64,000 bases of DNA, taken from contig NC_133026.1 of assembly GCF_048771995.1 (NCBI RefSeq), positions 116,207,501 to 116,271,500 on the forward strand, read 5' to 3'. Source of the DNA: Taeniopygia guttata (Eukaryota > Chordata > Aves > Passeriformes > Estrildidae). The translations under genes were made by a program, and so were the position numbers. The stretch's first letter is position 1, and every line of letters begins with the position of its first letter. The notes beneath the pieces were generated by a model. It saw only the letters and a list, made by a program, of their open reading frames with translations, searched no databases and was not told where the DNA came from. Below are positions 49,401 through 62,400 of this stretch, in pieces.

Positions 49401-52400
49401 CAGAGCTACAGACATAAAGAACAGACACTTGTCAATAATGAGGAAATGTAGTTATTATTGGTTTACTGAATGCATATGATGAATGTACTATCTACCAAAC
49501 AACACCATTTTATCTTTATTTTGAAATGACATAAATTGATTTGGTGTGTATGTGGTACATTTCCAGATATCTCTGCTTTAAAGAAGAATTTAACTTGCAC
49601 TTTTTCTACATATACTAATGGGGGAATCCCACTTTGGTGCCTATTTGTTCATGGTATTGTTTTGTAAATATCCAGATATTTAAATATAAATAAAACATAT
49701 TCATTTTGTGCCTAAATAATGTGCTATAAATACCGTAATCCTGGGGATGCTGAGTGGCTGTGCTGACAAAGTAGGTGGAGGGCTTACATATTTTGAAGAA
49801 AACAAAACTTCCTTTCCCAGATTTGTATTATTTTAGAGTGGTGCAAATACAAAATATCAATTTTGTAGTTCTCCTTCTAAGCAGATTAACAGAGAACTCA
49901 TCTTGCATAGACATCCCTTTATAGACAGCAGGCTCTAGACACAGGGTTTGGAGAGAGGGATTGCTTTAATTCTCTCCAGATCTGTCAAAGCAAGAGAGCT
50001 TGGAGCTAGTGCTGGAGATAACTTTCAGTCCCTCTTCTGCTTAGCAGCTGACATCTACAGCACTGTGCTGTACGACTCTTAAATCTGACCGCTCTGCAAA
50101 CTACACAGCAAAAGGCATCTAGGAAAAAAATGCAAGCATTACTGAGAGAAGGATTTTAGTAAGTTCTGTAAGGTTATAAAATTGATGAAAATTTACCAAG
50201 TTTAGCAATCAGATGAATGAAATGGGATGTGTTATGGCTGCTGGGAGCAGAGCCAAACCACTCATTTTACCAAAGACAAAAGTTGCAGGACTTCTTGAGC
50301 AAGAATGAAAACCAGAGAATCCTGTGAAAAAGACCCAACTTTCTGCCAATTCTGAAAAAAAAAAAAAATAGTAAAAGTTTTAGGAGAAAAAAAGAATAGG
50401 ACCCTGCTGTGACATGAAGAGCAGGCAGTAAAAAATATTTCATTTATCTAATGAAATAATCAAGAGTGCAGGAGTCAAAATTATGCAGTCACTTGCAGAA
50501 TACGACTTCAGAAAAGTTTACAGCTATTTTCCACCATTGCTAACAAAAGATCATAAATAAGGTGATAAAATTGTGCACTCTTTCCATAATGTATTTAATA
50601 GTTCTTTTCCAAAATAAGTGCCAAAAGCAAATTTATCAGAGGTGACTGTCTCAGCAAATGAACACCGCGTCTCACTTCATTTTAACTACAAAGATTGTTC
50701 TTGAATCTAATGTCTGATGTGGAAATCACACAGTTTCTCTTTTAAATAATAATGGAATTGTTCCTGACAATTTTCCTTGAACATCAAGAAATTATGAAGT
50801 TAAACGAAAACTATAGAATAGCACTCTGTGCATATTCTCAGGCAAGCAGACTAGCATGTGAGGTTCCTAAAATACTAGCTTTGTGTCTATTTACCTACAG
50901 CTCATCACAGCCAAATCTTGAGACAGGGATGAAACATATAAGCAGCTGTGCTGGCGTAAAAATGTCACAGCCTAAATGGAACTAAAGAAGCTTTTCTTAC
51001 TACAGGTCACCAAAAAATACTTTGACAAACAGGGAGGGTATCTAGCAGTGTCTGTACAACAGTTCCATGCTTTTTCTGATCTGGCATATGGAATATCTCG
51101 AGACAGGTAGGAACAGGCCATCAGCTGTCTGCTAATGGACTAGGAACAGTACAGTCCAAGTAGTGCTATGATGCAGAGCAGAAGTAACCAAGCTATATAA
51201 ACTACATCTACTGGGAATCTTCTGTAGCCCTCAGGCTGTAGTCAGGATGATGGCAGAGCCCAGCTTCAAGCAGACAATAAGGATGAGCAATTTGTACACC
51301 AAAAGATAGATTGCTCTATGTGATTAGGAGCAAAGGCAGTAAGAGACATTCATTTTACACAAAATACGAGTGATATTTAAACTAAAAAATAGACTGATGG
51401 ACAGAAGAGTTTCACAGAGAGGATGTAAGTAATAAAGGGCATATTTATTTAATTTTTAAGACTGTCTTTCATAAGAACTAACAAGGGCAGATCTGTCAGT
51501 AACTAATCATTGTTGCAGACACAGCCTGCTGTGATAAGGCTACATGTTCCCTTAAGCCAAACATCTAGCATACACGGGTATCAAATATACCAATACTTTA
51601 GTATACATTAGTATCTCTGCGGAGAAGAGCTTGCCTGTGTGAAAAGCTTCTGTCTTGCCTCATGCTCCCAGATAATGAAGCCCACTAAAAATAACACACT
51701 GTATAACAAAGGAAATAAAGTATCTAGGACATGAAATCATTGTTGGTTAAATGCAGCAATTTCTATTTTAAAGACAGCGTACACTAATTTAGCTGCTTTA
51801 TTTTGTCACAATGCTAGCTTTGAGCTATTAAATTCTATTTAATTGTCCACCAATTGTAATTTTATTCTATGATTATTTACAGTCTATCATACAATTTTAC
51901 AATCTTTTCATACAATGTTTTACTTGAAATTCTTTCCTTAGTGCAAACTTGTATTTCCTCATTCCCAAAAAGTGCATCAACAACATTAACATACTGTATA
52001 ACTTTATAATTTTTTTATGATCAGTGTATTTTCCAGAATGCCTGTTGCATATTTTGAAATACCCTGCCATGTAGATGCTACTATACATTCAGAAGTGTTC
52101 AAATCTTTTGAAAGAATGCTTCATGGAATTTGGGACCTGCCCTGAACTTCAACATAGAAATTAATTTCTTACAGGGGGCAAAACATGTAGTTGTTTAATA
52201 ACTACCGAGTAAATGATATATGACAAAATCTTTGTTCCTATATTTAATAGCTCAGAACTAGTAAGTCTCAGGCACACAGAGGGAAATTATTTATCTGCAG
52301 CTTAGCTCTGTTTGTCACTTATTTATAATCCATGTTTTGAGGGCTTTCATTAATGCAATGATCCTTTATGCTAGATGAAGTTGGGCATCTCAATCTCTTG

Positions 52401-55400
52401 ACCAGAGCTAAAGTCAAGGGGCAGCTGGAGGAGTGCTAATAACTGGGACATTCTGGAAGGCATGTTCATCAGCAGTTACCCACACCTGAGCTTTGACTTC
52501 ATCTCATGAATCACTCACAGATTTTCTCAATCACAGACAATAATAAAAGTATTGATATCTGAAGGCCACACATAGTCCAGCTTGCTATTTGGAGATGGTC
52601 TATCATTAAAACTAGATCATAATGCGCTGACATATTTTTTTATATTTTTTGAGACAAGAGAAACAGAAGAATAGTAGTAGCATGTATTTTCTACATATTT
52701 AACATATATTTTCATAATTCTTCAGAGCTACAGTTTGGCTACACTGAGAAACAGAGGCAGCTGGGTATTTATAGTTTGTCTGTTGTCTAGTATTAGTTTT
52801 TAAGATTCTTGAAGCCACCTTCTGTGTGTAGCCAAGACTGGACAAAGCACCTGTTTTACAGTCCAGTGACAACCTTAGAGATGTAGGAGAAAATCATAGT
52901 GGTTTGTTTTTTTTTTTTTTTTTTTACATTTTAATGGTTAAGAAGAGAAACTTCTCTGCATTTTCTGAGCACTTCAGAACTTGTGTATTAAATCTCAATC
53001 ATTCCCAAACAAATTGTTACCATAAAGTTTTTCTCACTTTTAAAAAAATACAAATGTTCTTCTTCTGGTTTTGTCCAGTGAAGCCAAAGGGAAAAAAATA
53101 TCTCAAAATGGTAAATGCAGTCATCCTTTAAGTTTGCTTTTAGGTTGGCACAGTAACTATGCTAAAAGCAGTAATGGGAAAATCCAAAAGGTTTTGCTGA
53201 ATGTAACAGGGAAGACTTTGATAAGGACCTACTGATTTCAAGGTTAAAAAAAGAAAATTGTCCTCCTCCTGAGCACTGTTGCAGTCTAGAGCCCCATTTC
53301 TAGAAGGGCCCCAAGTCCTTTCCAGGGTCATGAACACATGTGCATCTGATAGGCATTTCAAAGAACCACGAGGAAATGGAGTCCTGACAAGAATATTCCT
53401 GTTGGTTGGCACTCCCTGTCCAATTAAGTCAATTCAGAAAACAGCCAGCAGAGTGGCCTAGAAATGGCTCCATTGGCACCAACGCTGCAAGTCATGCTCA
53501 CAGATGACGCAGACCTTCAGTACGATAGTCTGATGGCAAAGGGTGGTGGAATCAAACCATCATAGTTCAAATCACAAACAATATTACTGAACGTAACTAC
53601 TGGATGATGGAAATTTAGAGGGATAAAAAAGAGTCCTAAAAGCATTTTGAAAAATGAACCGTATATAATTCCAAAGTCTCTAGAGCCACATAAGGCCTGA
53701 ACTTGAACTATAATATTACAGAACTAATTGCCACAGAGCATTCCATTAAATCCTCAGAGGCTTGCATTATTCCCCATCAAAAAGGTTCACTTGAGCCTAA
53801 GCTTGCAATGTAGACTGGAATCCTGCTGAACTTGCACTTTCCTTAAGGATAATTTTCACTCTACCACATTCCTAATGGTATAGATAAGGAGGAACAATGT
53901 AGAACCACTTGCAAGCACAGACACCAACATTATCAAAAACTGGAAATATTTGCAGCACATTGGATTTTCGTTATACAAACCAAAGGAACCATGATAAAGT
54001 GAATAAAAAAAATCATAGTGCCTTTATCTATTCCTGTATTACATTGCATATTTAACTAAATAGATGTTATTAAGTCACCAGGGTCCAGCACTATCTCAAA
54101 GGCAATACAGTACTTCTACAAAAGAAGCACCATTTAAAACTCCAAATATTTAAAAACAACTGTCAGCCTCATAAAATAAATGGCCTTGGATCAAAACCTA
54201 TGAGATGTTAAGTAGTAAATTTGAGTTGTCCTTTCGTGATGCCCATTTTTAAAGTTTTTTGGCTGCTTTCCTTTCAGACTTCTTTGTCTAATCAGGAGGG
54301 CCAAAGCCATTTAAAACACTGGCATATTAATATCATTTTATGATTCCAGAAATAGAGTATTAAGCCACATTTCCTGGATCACAGGATAAAATCTTGAGAA
54401 CTGGCAATTTGCTATGAACCAGATGGTTCAAAGGCTGTTATTTCACTGGACCAGATTCCCTAAAGGACTTCTATGGCTGATCCTTTTTGAGTGCTAGTGA
54501 TGTCAAATTTAAGGTCCCTAAGATTGCAATTGGAATTCTCAGTGCCGTATTCACTGTGTAACTTGGTGGGATGTACCCATGGCCGGTAGTCTCCGTGACC
54601 TAAGAAATGCTGAGATATGAATTCTCTCATCACTGGGATGAGATTAGAGGCCACATTTCTCACAGCAGTATTATCATCACCACACCAAAATGCATTCCAA
54701 GACTGAAGTTATTTCATTGTGGCTAAATGAAATATAGATAGAAGATGCCAGGAAAACAAACAAAAAACCCCAACAAACCAAAGGCAGAAATGAATGCCTC
54801 GCCTATCCGTAAGGACACTGTCTAATGCGGGCACTCCTTCCTGAGCCTGTGCTCTGTTTGCACTTGTACTTTTTTTCTGCCTATTCAATCTTTTTGTAGG
54901 TATGCTGTAACACTTCACTAAGAAATGAAAATACCCTCATGCCATACCTGCCTGTGGATTAGGAAAACTGTAAAAAAGAGAAAGAAATATGATTTGAAAG
55001 ACTGAATCTAAGGGTTCTACCTGCTTTTTAACTGTTGTGCTAGAGGCAGGAGTGCAGTCTTACTTGTGGATAGTGTTTTAAGGATGTCATCCAAAGTTAA
55101 ATTTGCAGATCTACTAAAGGTCAACTAGTTCACCCAGGTGTCATAAAAGATCAACTTTAACCTTGCCAGCTCCAATTTAAGTCCATGATATTTTGTCTTT
55201 GTCCTTGCTGTTTGAAATACATAAAAATATTTGATTGCTTTCTTCCTATGATATCCCAGCCTCATTCTTCTCCTTTTAACCCAACTAAGGCCATTTTTTT
55301 CCAATCTTTTCTTTTAGAACCTATTTTACACATCCTGACCTACATCATCCTTGTTGCTTCCCTCTGTAATGTAGGGTCCCTTCATGGGTAGTGGTCAAAA

Positions 55401-56164
55401 TGACAGACTGAGCTGCAACAGAGTAAATGAGCATTCTGCAAGTCTTACATACACAAACTCTGGGTAACATCCAGTATAAAGTTGACTTTTGGCAATTTTA
55501 GAGAAATTATTTGCCAGTGTAAACTGACTTTTCCCCCAAGATCACTTTGTGCAATTGTTAAAAAAAAAAAGTTAAAACAGAAAAAGAACACTTTAATTTG
55601 AGAAGAAAAAAACACATGCAACCAAGTTTTAAAAGGGACTTGGACTCAGGGTCCTGAGGTAGGCACTTTCCCATTGCCCTGACAGTTGTTTACACAATTG
55701 TATTTGATTTCAGGCATTCCTCCCTTCAGAGTCTAAGCAGCATATTAACTACAATGCTGACTTCTCTGATTCAAGTTTATAAATACTTGATTATCCCCTG
55801 GGGCATTGTTGAAGTGGTCTTGTATTTTACTGACAGCTACTGCAGGAAGCCCCTACACAATTGCTAAACTCCCATCACTTAAGGACAGTGTAATTCATTA
55901 ATGGAGTTGAAAGCAGCTAGGTAAAAAAAACCTGTATTTGATGGTGCATCGTGTGCTCTGCCACCAAGCCTGTACTACAGCACAGGTACCTGGGCAGGAG
56001 CAGAGCAGAGGGGTGAGAACTTGCAGGATAAGGGGTATGAGCAGGCGTTGTCACCTGTAAGCTCACCTGCCTGCAGTGTGCAGACAGCCTGGGCTCTGAG
56101 CTGCAGGCTCTGACCCCAGGCAGAGCCCTGGACCCTGCTTACAACCTGCTGTGGAAGTGCCAGC
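43469..56164. other. Intergenic, upstream of YTHDF3; no gene recognised
   Basis: A long AT-rich tract with a poly-A run at 43795-43817, a C/T-rich segment at about 46640-46920 and otherwise only chance open frames. Distal enhancers could lie here but cannot be told from a single sequence. Confidence 0.6.
43795..43817. repeat. Poly-A run of about 23
   Basis: Uninterrupted A run followed by A-rich sequence, intergenic. No SINE body or processed-gene sequence is recognisable upstream. Confidence 0.9.
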
Positions 56165-56642
56165 GGCACCTGGAGTGCTGTGTCCACTTCTGGGCTCCAC
56201 AGTGCTAGAGAGGCATGGAGCTCCTGGAGCCGAACCAGTGGAGAGCTACAGAGCTGGTTCAAGGGTCTGGAGCATCTCTTTCATGAAGAAAGGCTGAGGG
56301 ACTTGGGCCTGCTCAGATGACTGAGGAAGGCCCTCATCAATGTGTACAAGCATCTCAAGGGAGGCTGTCAAGATGGATCCAGGCTCTTCACTGCGATGCC
56401 AAGCAACACGACAAAGAGGCAACGGACAGGAACCAATGCACAGAAGTTCCACTTGAATAGGAAGAACTTCTTTGTTATGTGGGTAACCATGCACTGGAAC
56501 AGACTGCCCCCCCAAAGCCATTCCTGAATTATCTGGATACAATCCTGTGCCATGTGCTCTGGGATGACCCTGCAGGGAGCTTGGACCAGATGCCCCACAG
56601 CGGTCCCTTCCAACCGGACCCATTCAGTGATCCTGTGACCCA
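56165..56642 (+). mobile_element. CR1 retroposon copy, plus orientation, beside the YTHDF3 island
   Basis: The blocks gcacctggagtgctgtgtcc, catggagctcctggagc and ggtctggagcatctctttca, then aggctgagggacttgggcct, are followed by tgcactggaacagactgccc and a 3' end near ttccaaccggacccattcag. The 3' end meets the CpG island directly. Confidence 0.92.
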
Positions 56643-56760
56643 GGAGAGGATGGGCAGCAGGGGCAGCCGCCAGAAGGCCGCCCGAGCCCTCCGCAGGCAG
56701 AACAGCCCCTCTGGGCAGCCAGGCTGGGCCGCCTCACGTCCCGCGGCCGGACGCCCGCCG

Positions 56761-56898
56761 CCCTCGCCACAGCGCCCTGCCCGGCAGGCCCGCAGCAGGC
56801 GGAGCGGGCAGATCGCTCCACACTTCCCATTGCCCTCGCCACAGCGCCCTGCCCGGCAGGCCCCCAGCAGGCGGAGCGGGCAGATCGCTCCACACTCC
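56761..56898. repeat. Two-copy 72 bp tandem duplication in the YTHDF3 CpG island
   Basis: The block starting ccctcgccacagcgccctgc at 56761 recurs at 56833 with two or three changes, including the ggagcgggcagatcgctcca segment. It lies a few hundred bp upstream of the inferred start site. Confidence 0.93.
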
Positions 56899-57419
56899 CC
56901 CACCGCCCCTTCCCGGCCATTCCCGAGCCGCGGCTCCTTCCGCCCGCCGCCGCCCGCCGCGCGCACGCGCGCTCATGCCCCCCGCCCAGGCCCCGCCCCC
57001 CCCGCGCCGCGGGAGCCGCTGGGCGGCGGGAGGGCGCGCGCGCGCGGCGCGGCTCGGCGCCCCACGTGACATGGAGGAGGCGGGGACGGGAAGGGAAAGG
57101 TCAGCGGCGACGGCGGCGGCGGGGGGAGCGGAAGGTCAGGGCGGCGCGGAGCGGAAGTGGGAGCCGGAGCCTCGTCCGCCATTGTGGGGAAGCGGAGCCC
57201 AGAGCAAGGGGGGGGAAGCGGCGCTGCGTCCGGCCGGCCGGCTCCTTTCAGCGGGAACCCGATCGGCGGCGGCAGCGAGCCCAGGCGGCGGCGGCGACGA
57301 CAATCAGGCGGCGGCGGCGGTGGGGAGGAGGCGGCGGAGGCGAGCGAGCGGCCCCGGCGTGCGGAATCACTCGAGGCCCAGGCGGAGCGGAGCGAGGGGA
57401 TCGCGGCTCCCCGTGAAGA

Positions 57420-57443
57420 ATGTCAGCCACCAGCGTCGACCAG
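57420..57443 (+). CDS. YTHDF3: YTHDF3 coding exon 1
   Basis: YTHDF3 is a cytoplasmic reader of N6-methyladenosine that acts with YTHDF1 and YTHDF2 on translation and decay of methylated mRNA. This exon encodes MSATSVDQ and ends at a CAG/GTACCG donor (GT at 57444-57445). With the next exon it gives MSATSVDQRPKGQGNK, the exact N-terminus of vertebrate YTHDF3. YTHDF2 (MSASSLLEQ) and YTHDF1 (MSATSVDTQ) differ, which fixes the paralogue. The ATG follows a GC-rich leader with a plausible context (G at -3). The low-complexity region and the YTH domain lie beyond the window. Confidence 0.93.
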
Positions 57444-59464
57444 GTACCGCCCGCGGGGCGGGGGGCGGCCGCCCGCTCTCCCCTCTTGCCGGCCCCGTCG
57501 CTACCCGCGGCGAGGGAGGGCGGTGGCAGGGCGGCCACCTGCACCTTCCCTCGCCGCCGGGGCGGCGCGGTTCGCGGCCTCCTGCTTCCTTCCCTCCTTC
57601 CTTCCCTCCGTCCTTCCCTCCCCGCCGCCATGGGGAGCGGCTGTCCATCGCAGCCGGGGTGCGGGCCTCTTTCCCGGCCCGTTCGCCCCTATTTATAACC
57701 GCTGAGCCGCGCCGGAGCCGCTCCGCCTCCCTGCCCGCCCGCCCGCAGCGCCCGCCGCCGCGCTCAGCCCCGAGCGCCGCCGGCCCGGCCCCCGCCCGCG
57801 GCCCCTTTGTGCGTGACCTCCTCGGGAGCCGGCCCTGCCCGGCCAGGCCCCCGGGCTCCCCGGGTCTTCGCTCCGCAGCGCCGTAGAGCCGGGCTCCCCG
57901 CGGCGCCTGGCGTCGGCTCCTCTCCTTGCGCACCCCAGGCTCCCCGTTACCGCATCTTCCTGCCTTTCGCTGTCCTCGCCCACCTTTCTCCCTTCGGGCC
58001 TCTGACTTCTCCTTTTCCCTCGACCTTCGCTTCTTCCAGTAGTTCTCAGTTTTTCTCTTTGCGCTGTGTAGCACTATTTTAAACTTAGTCCTCCACGGTG
58101 CTTAGAATTTGTTATTTTTTTACCTTTGCTAGGCCTCTGCTGATCTTTCTTTCTGGCTGGAAGCTATTCTGTCTTGATCTCTCTTTCGTCCGTGGGTTTC
58201 TGCCACTCCCCAAAAGTTTTAGCCCTGCAGTCTCTTGCCTCCTTTTATTTTCTCTCTGTGCCTTTAATGTTCTGTTTCTTTTGTCTCTGTGCATGCTCTC
58301 CAGTTTCCTTTAAGCATTTATTTCTAGCTCAGTGATCTCTTAGCTTTTCATTGTTCTGTCTTTCATGAAGGCTGCTTCTTCCCAACTTTTTCTAGTTCTG
58401 TGTCTCTTGTTGGCTTTTGCATGCCTTTGTGTCTGGATTAGAGTCATCCCAAAAGTTGAGGTGGTTGGGATTTTTCAGGTTACAGAGATTTTTCCCGTAT
58501 TGGGAGAGGGCAGTGTCTAACCAGTGCACCTTTACATGAAGCAGGGTTGTTGAACAGTTTTATGGCAACTGAGACAAATTCTCATGAAAGTAACTTGGAG
58601 GTGATTACCTCCTAAACTTTCAAAACTCAGAATACTGAGTTCTTCAGGACTAAAAATTGTTAAGAGAATTATGGAGCCTGGAGATCCACTTCTGCTTAGT
58701 TGGAAGTAATATGAGAAGGTGAATTAGATTTTCATGGAATAGCATTTGTTTTTCGAAGTTATTTTGTCTTGCTGTAGAGGAATTAAGGATACTGTAACTT
58801 GTAATGTTACATTGATTCTTAGTGCATGACAGATTAACAGTGTTTTGTAATGACTAATCCTAAAAAAAAAAGTCCTCCTTAAGGAATTATTTCCTTGTGT
58901 GAAAGCTTTGTACAGACTGTATAATTGCCTAGGTGAGGAATGCACAACTTGAAGTTCAGCATATGATACAACTCTGTATTCCTTTGTATATCTAAAAAGG
59001 AAGGCATTTGTATGCTATTCTCTGATCAGTACCTTTCAGTCAATTCAAAAGATGACATATCATAATGCAATTTGGGTGTTGGTAGTAATCTTTAGGTACT
59101 AACCTTTTTTTTAATTCTGTGTTATTTTTGTTTATTGCTGATGTTTTGTCAGGCCCTGGGGCAATTAAAATTCACTTGTTCAGCTTTTCAGCACCATTTA
59201 AAGTTCACATGCTGTTAAGTCCTAGATGATTTCAATATTTTTAGTTAACTTCTATCAGGTTTTGATTTTGTAGTATTTTATAATGTTATTTTAAGTAATA
59301 TCACAACATTTTCATAATAGCATGGTTTAGTAATATTTTGAAGTGATCTTTAAGTTGAAAGGGGCAGAATTGGCAAATAAATAGAATTACAGTGAAGTTG
59401 ATGCCAGAGGATTCTAACTGACCTTGTTTTGCTTCCCCCCCCTCCCCCCCTTTCCCATATACAG
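57444..59464 (+). other. YTHDF3: YTHDF3 intron 1
   Basis: The first 500 bp continue the CpG island and include a CCTT-type microsatellite at 57584-57622; the rest is T-rich. A C- and T-rich tract precedes the acceptor at 59440-59464. No other exon is seen. Confidence 0.85.
57584..57622. repeat. CCTT/CCCTT microsatellite in YTHDF3 intron 1
   Basis: Irregular cttcc/ctccc repeats about 140 bp after the first donor, within the CpG island. Confidence 0.88.
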
Positions 59465-59489
59465 AGACCTAAAGGACAGGGAAATAAAG
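59465..59489 (+). CDS. YTHDF3: YTHDF3 coding exon 2
   Basis: A 25 bp micro-exon between a long pyrimidine tract ending ATACAG and donor GTAAGT. It encodes RPKGQGNK plus one base, and the short exon is conserved across the YTHDF family. The next expected exon (human VSVQNGSIHQKD) was not found up to position 64000. Confidence 0.92.
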
Positions 59490-62400
59490 GTAAGTTGTCC
59501 TTGTATTTCTGTAAAATTCTGTAATATTGCTTTTATAGAGGATAATGTCTGACAGTCATAGCAAGAAGTTGTAACTATAGGGTGTCTTCTATTTCAGAGC
59601 AGGATGACAGTAAATTGTGTGCCAAAAGTACTTCCCTGCACTTTTACTGTGGCACAGCAGTATATAGGTTTACAGTGTGTTATTTTCCAAAAGATTAATG
59701 TCAGAAGTCAGACAGTTAAATAGTTACTTCTTTTTAGCTGCTGTTGTGATATGCTTGTATAATCTCTTCTTAACAGTACACCTTGGGTCTTTGTGTGTAG
59801 TGAGTAGAATCATCATGAAGAATCTTCTGAGCAGCTTCCTTAGTTTCTAGACAGCAGCCATGTGACTAGTTACTCATATCTGTGAGCAGAAAACATCACC
59901 TTCCTTATTCTCAAAATTTTTGTAGTCTTGCTTCATTTTAGCACCAGTAACTGATCTTTTGTCTGTGTTTGTAGGCCTTCTGCTTTTCTGATTTTTTTCA
60001 TGTTTCTGTCAAGGTCTTAGTTTTTAAATACCATACTCAGTGGGATTTATTTCCTACAGAAGGAAGGAACTACTAACTACTTAATATTCTTTTATCTAAA
60101 ATTCTTGGCAAGTCAGTTGTAAACAGCATTTCAGATTATATCTTGCGTATTTTGTCTGGAATTTGTTTTCTCACTAATAGTCTATTTGGAATTTATTTCT
60201 GGCTAAACAGTCTACTTTGTGCCTATTTAATTCTTATCTACTCAGCAAACTGAGCTATAGAATAGCATGCATGTAGCTACCTCTGTGTGTTAATATGCTT
60301 ATTATGCTTATGCAGGTAAGAACCTTTTTTTTGAGCTTTGCCCCTCTTAGTTCATTATCTGAACTAATTTAATTGTTCCCTGTGAGCTGTCATTTAATGT
60401 TATCCACAGCATACTTATTCTATTATTCTGTCTACGTGCAGACTATCTGCTTCTTGTTACATGTATTGCTTGTGAGGTGGCACATGGTTCCCAGATCTCA
60501 TTGAGGCCTGTTCTTTCTGATTTCTCTGCCTTCAGAGAAAAATGAACGTGTTTACCTCCTCAGACATTGTTCGTTTGATCGTTCTTGAATACTTGTTCTC
60601 TCATATTCTTTTTTTTTTTTTTTTGCTCAAAGTGCACTTATTAACTGTTTCATGTTATTGAAATAGTTTGTGGTTATAACCTTCCATGTTGCCCTTAAAT
60701 GAGAAGAAAAGTCAGACTTGTTGTAGCAAGTAGTTCGTGGCTTCACAATCTTTAAAATATCATTTCTCAGTTTAAGGGAGGTTAATTAGGTGCATCTGTT
60801 AGAGACTCACACAGGTAGCTTTTGAACTGTACTCTATATATATGAATTGGACTGGAAGTATTAAGCATTTCTATTTGGGTGGTATGTTGCAGTGTGTGAA
60901 AATGCACTAGTCAGCTTTACTTTGGCTTATTTTTGTTAGCATATTCTTGTGTTCTATAATTTGTCACTGCTGTGGAATGTTTGAATCAAAACACATCTCT
61001 GCTTGCTATGTAAGAAAGAGATTTTTGCATTTCTGAATTTCGATTTTTTTATGTAGTGCATCCTTTTAAATAACGAATACTCATGATGTATTCTCTTGGT
61101 GAGACTACGACCTAAGTGAAAATAATAGTGAAACAGAACAATTAATCTCTGTTCTGTTAAATTATTTGGTGTAATATCTGCTTAGTGAAACTAAGTTATG
61201 ATTTAGCATTAGATTAAAGGTGTAGGGGATTGTGCTAACATTTTCAATGTAGCACAAGTTGTTGGCTTTGGGCTAGAAGCTTTTTCAAGTGGTTGAATTC
61301 AGTCAGTGTCAGCAGTCCATACTGACTGCATGTTAGCAGACAATAGTCTTTCAGTTGTCCTGATAGGTTTCAGCTTAGAGGAGCTTTGAGAGAAGATGCG
61401 ATACTGAGTTAACAGACCAATCTGAAACTGGTTCTGTGAGTAAGAGTAGTAATGTTAAGGAGGATGGCAGAAGCTGTCCACATGTCTGGTAGAACATGTA
61501 AGAGAATGAGTGAGCAGTAAAAAGGGTGTATACATATTTCATATTGAAATGAAAAATATTAGACCTGCAAATGATATTGGTAGGTAGCTGATTTTTATTG
61601 TCTAGTAAAATACTTTGGATGCTTTAAACTAATTGATCATAAACTGGTATACTGTGCTGTTTCCTTTGGCCACAATTTGTGGGACTGAAGTTCTGGTGTG
61701 TAGAACAGTACTGTCTATCTGTTGTGTCAGATATTTGTGTTGGTATTTCAGAGACTTGAATGAGTAAATCATCCTGTCATGAAACTTTACTTATTCTAGT
61801 TGTCATCTACTGTACAGTTGACATAAAACATCCTAACTGACATCCATCAAATTATGACTTATAGGGATGTGAAGAAAAAAGGCATTCCTGGAACTCAATT
61901 TTGGTTTTCCCCCCCTTTTGTTTATTATGCCAGTGTATCACATCTGTCATAGAAGGTGCTGACTTATTTTTACACTTGTGTGTGTAACAATTTTTTGTTT
62001 TGTAGGAGGCTTAAATGTAATAATTAGATTTAAAACAGGAATGAAATATTTCATGTTTCTTTTAGTGTTTATTCTTCACATTAAGGTGTGATGACTTCTA
62101 ATGAAAAAGTTATTCTTGCACCTTTGGCTATCATTTTTTTGTAAGTGGTTATTTCAAGGATAGTAGCAGTTAAAAGAATATTAGCTTTAAATTGCTCTAT
62201 TTGATGAGTTGCTTCTTCCCAATATCTAATTACACTGTATGTTTTCACAGTGTTTCCAGAAACATACGGTATTTTTAGCATCATATTGATACAGATATTT
62301 TTAATGTCTGTAGATTAGTTTCAATTAGTATTCTTCATCACTGCCCGGTTCAGTTGGAACACTTAACATGAGATTTTGGGAATGAGGCATTCAATGGCTC

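Larger units (their letters stand above)
56640..57960. promoter_or_regulatory. YTHDF3: CpG island and promoter of YTHDF3
   Basis: The strongest CpG island in the window. It has GC boxes around 56979-57003, a CACGTGAC E-box at 57063-57070 (USF/TFE type), and a CCGCCATTGT element near 57177 resembling the YY1 site often found just downstream of start sites of housekeeping genes. The transcription start is therefore inferred at about 57100-57190. No TATA box is visible. The upstream edge abuts a CR1 element. Confidence 0.7.

Noticed and set aside
56975-57886. 303-residue plus-strand open frame over the YTHDF3 island
   Set aside because: A low-complexity Arg/Ala/Pro/Gly product of GC-rich DNA that runs across the YTHDF3 exon 1 donor into the intron. 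Only the possible upstream-ORF part is kept, as a finding.
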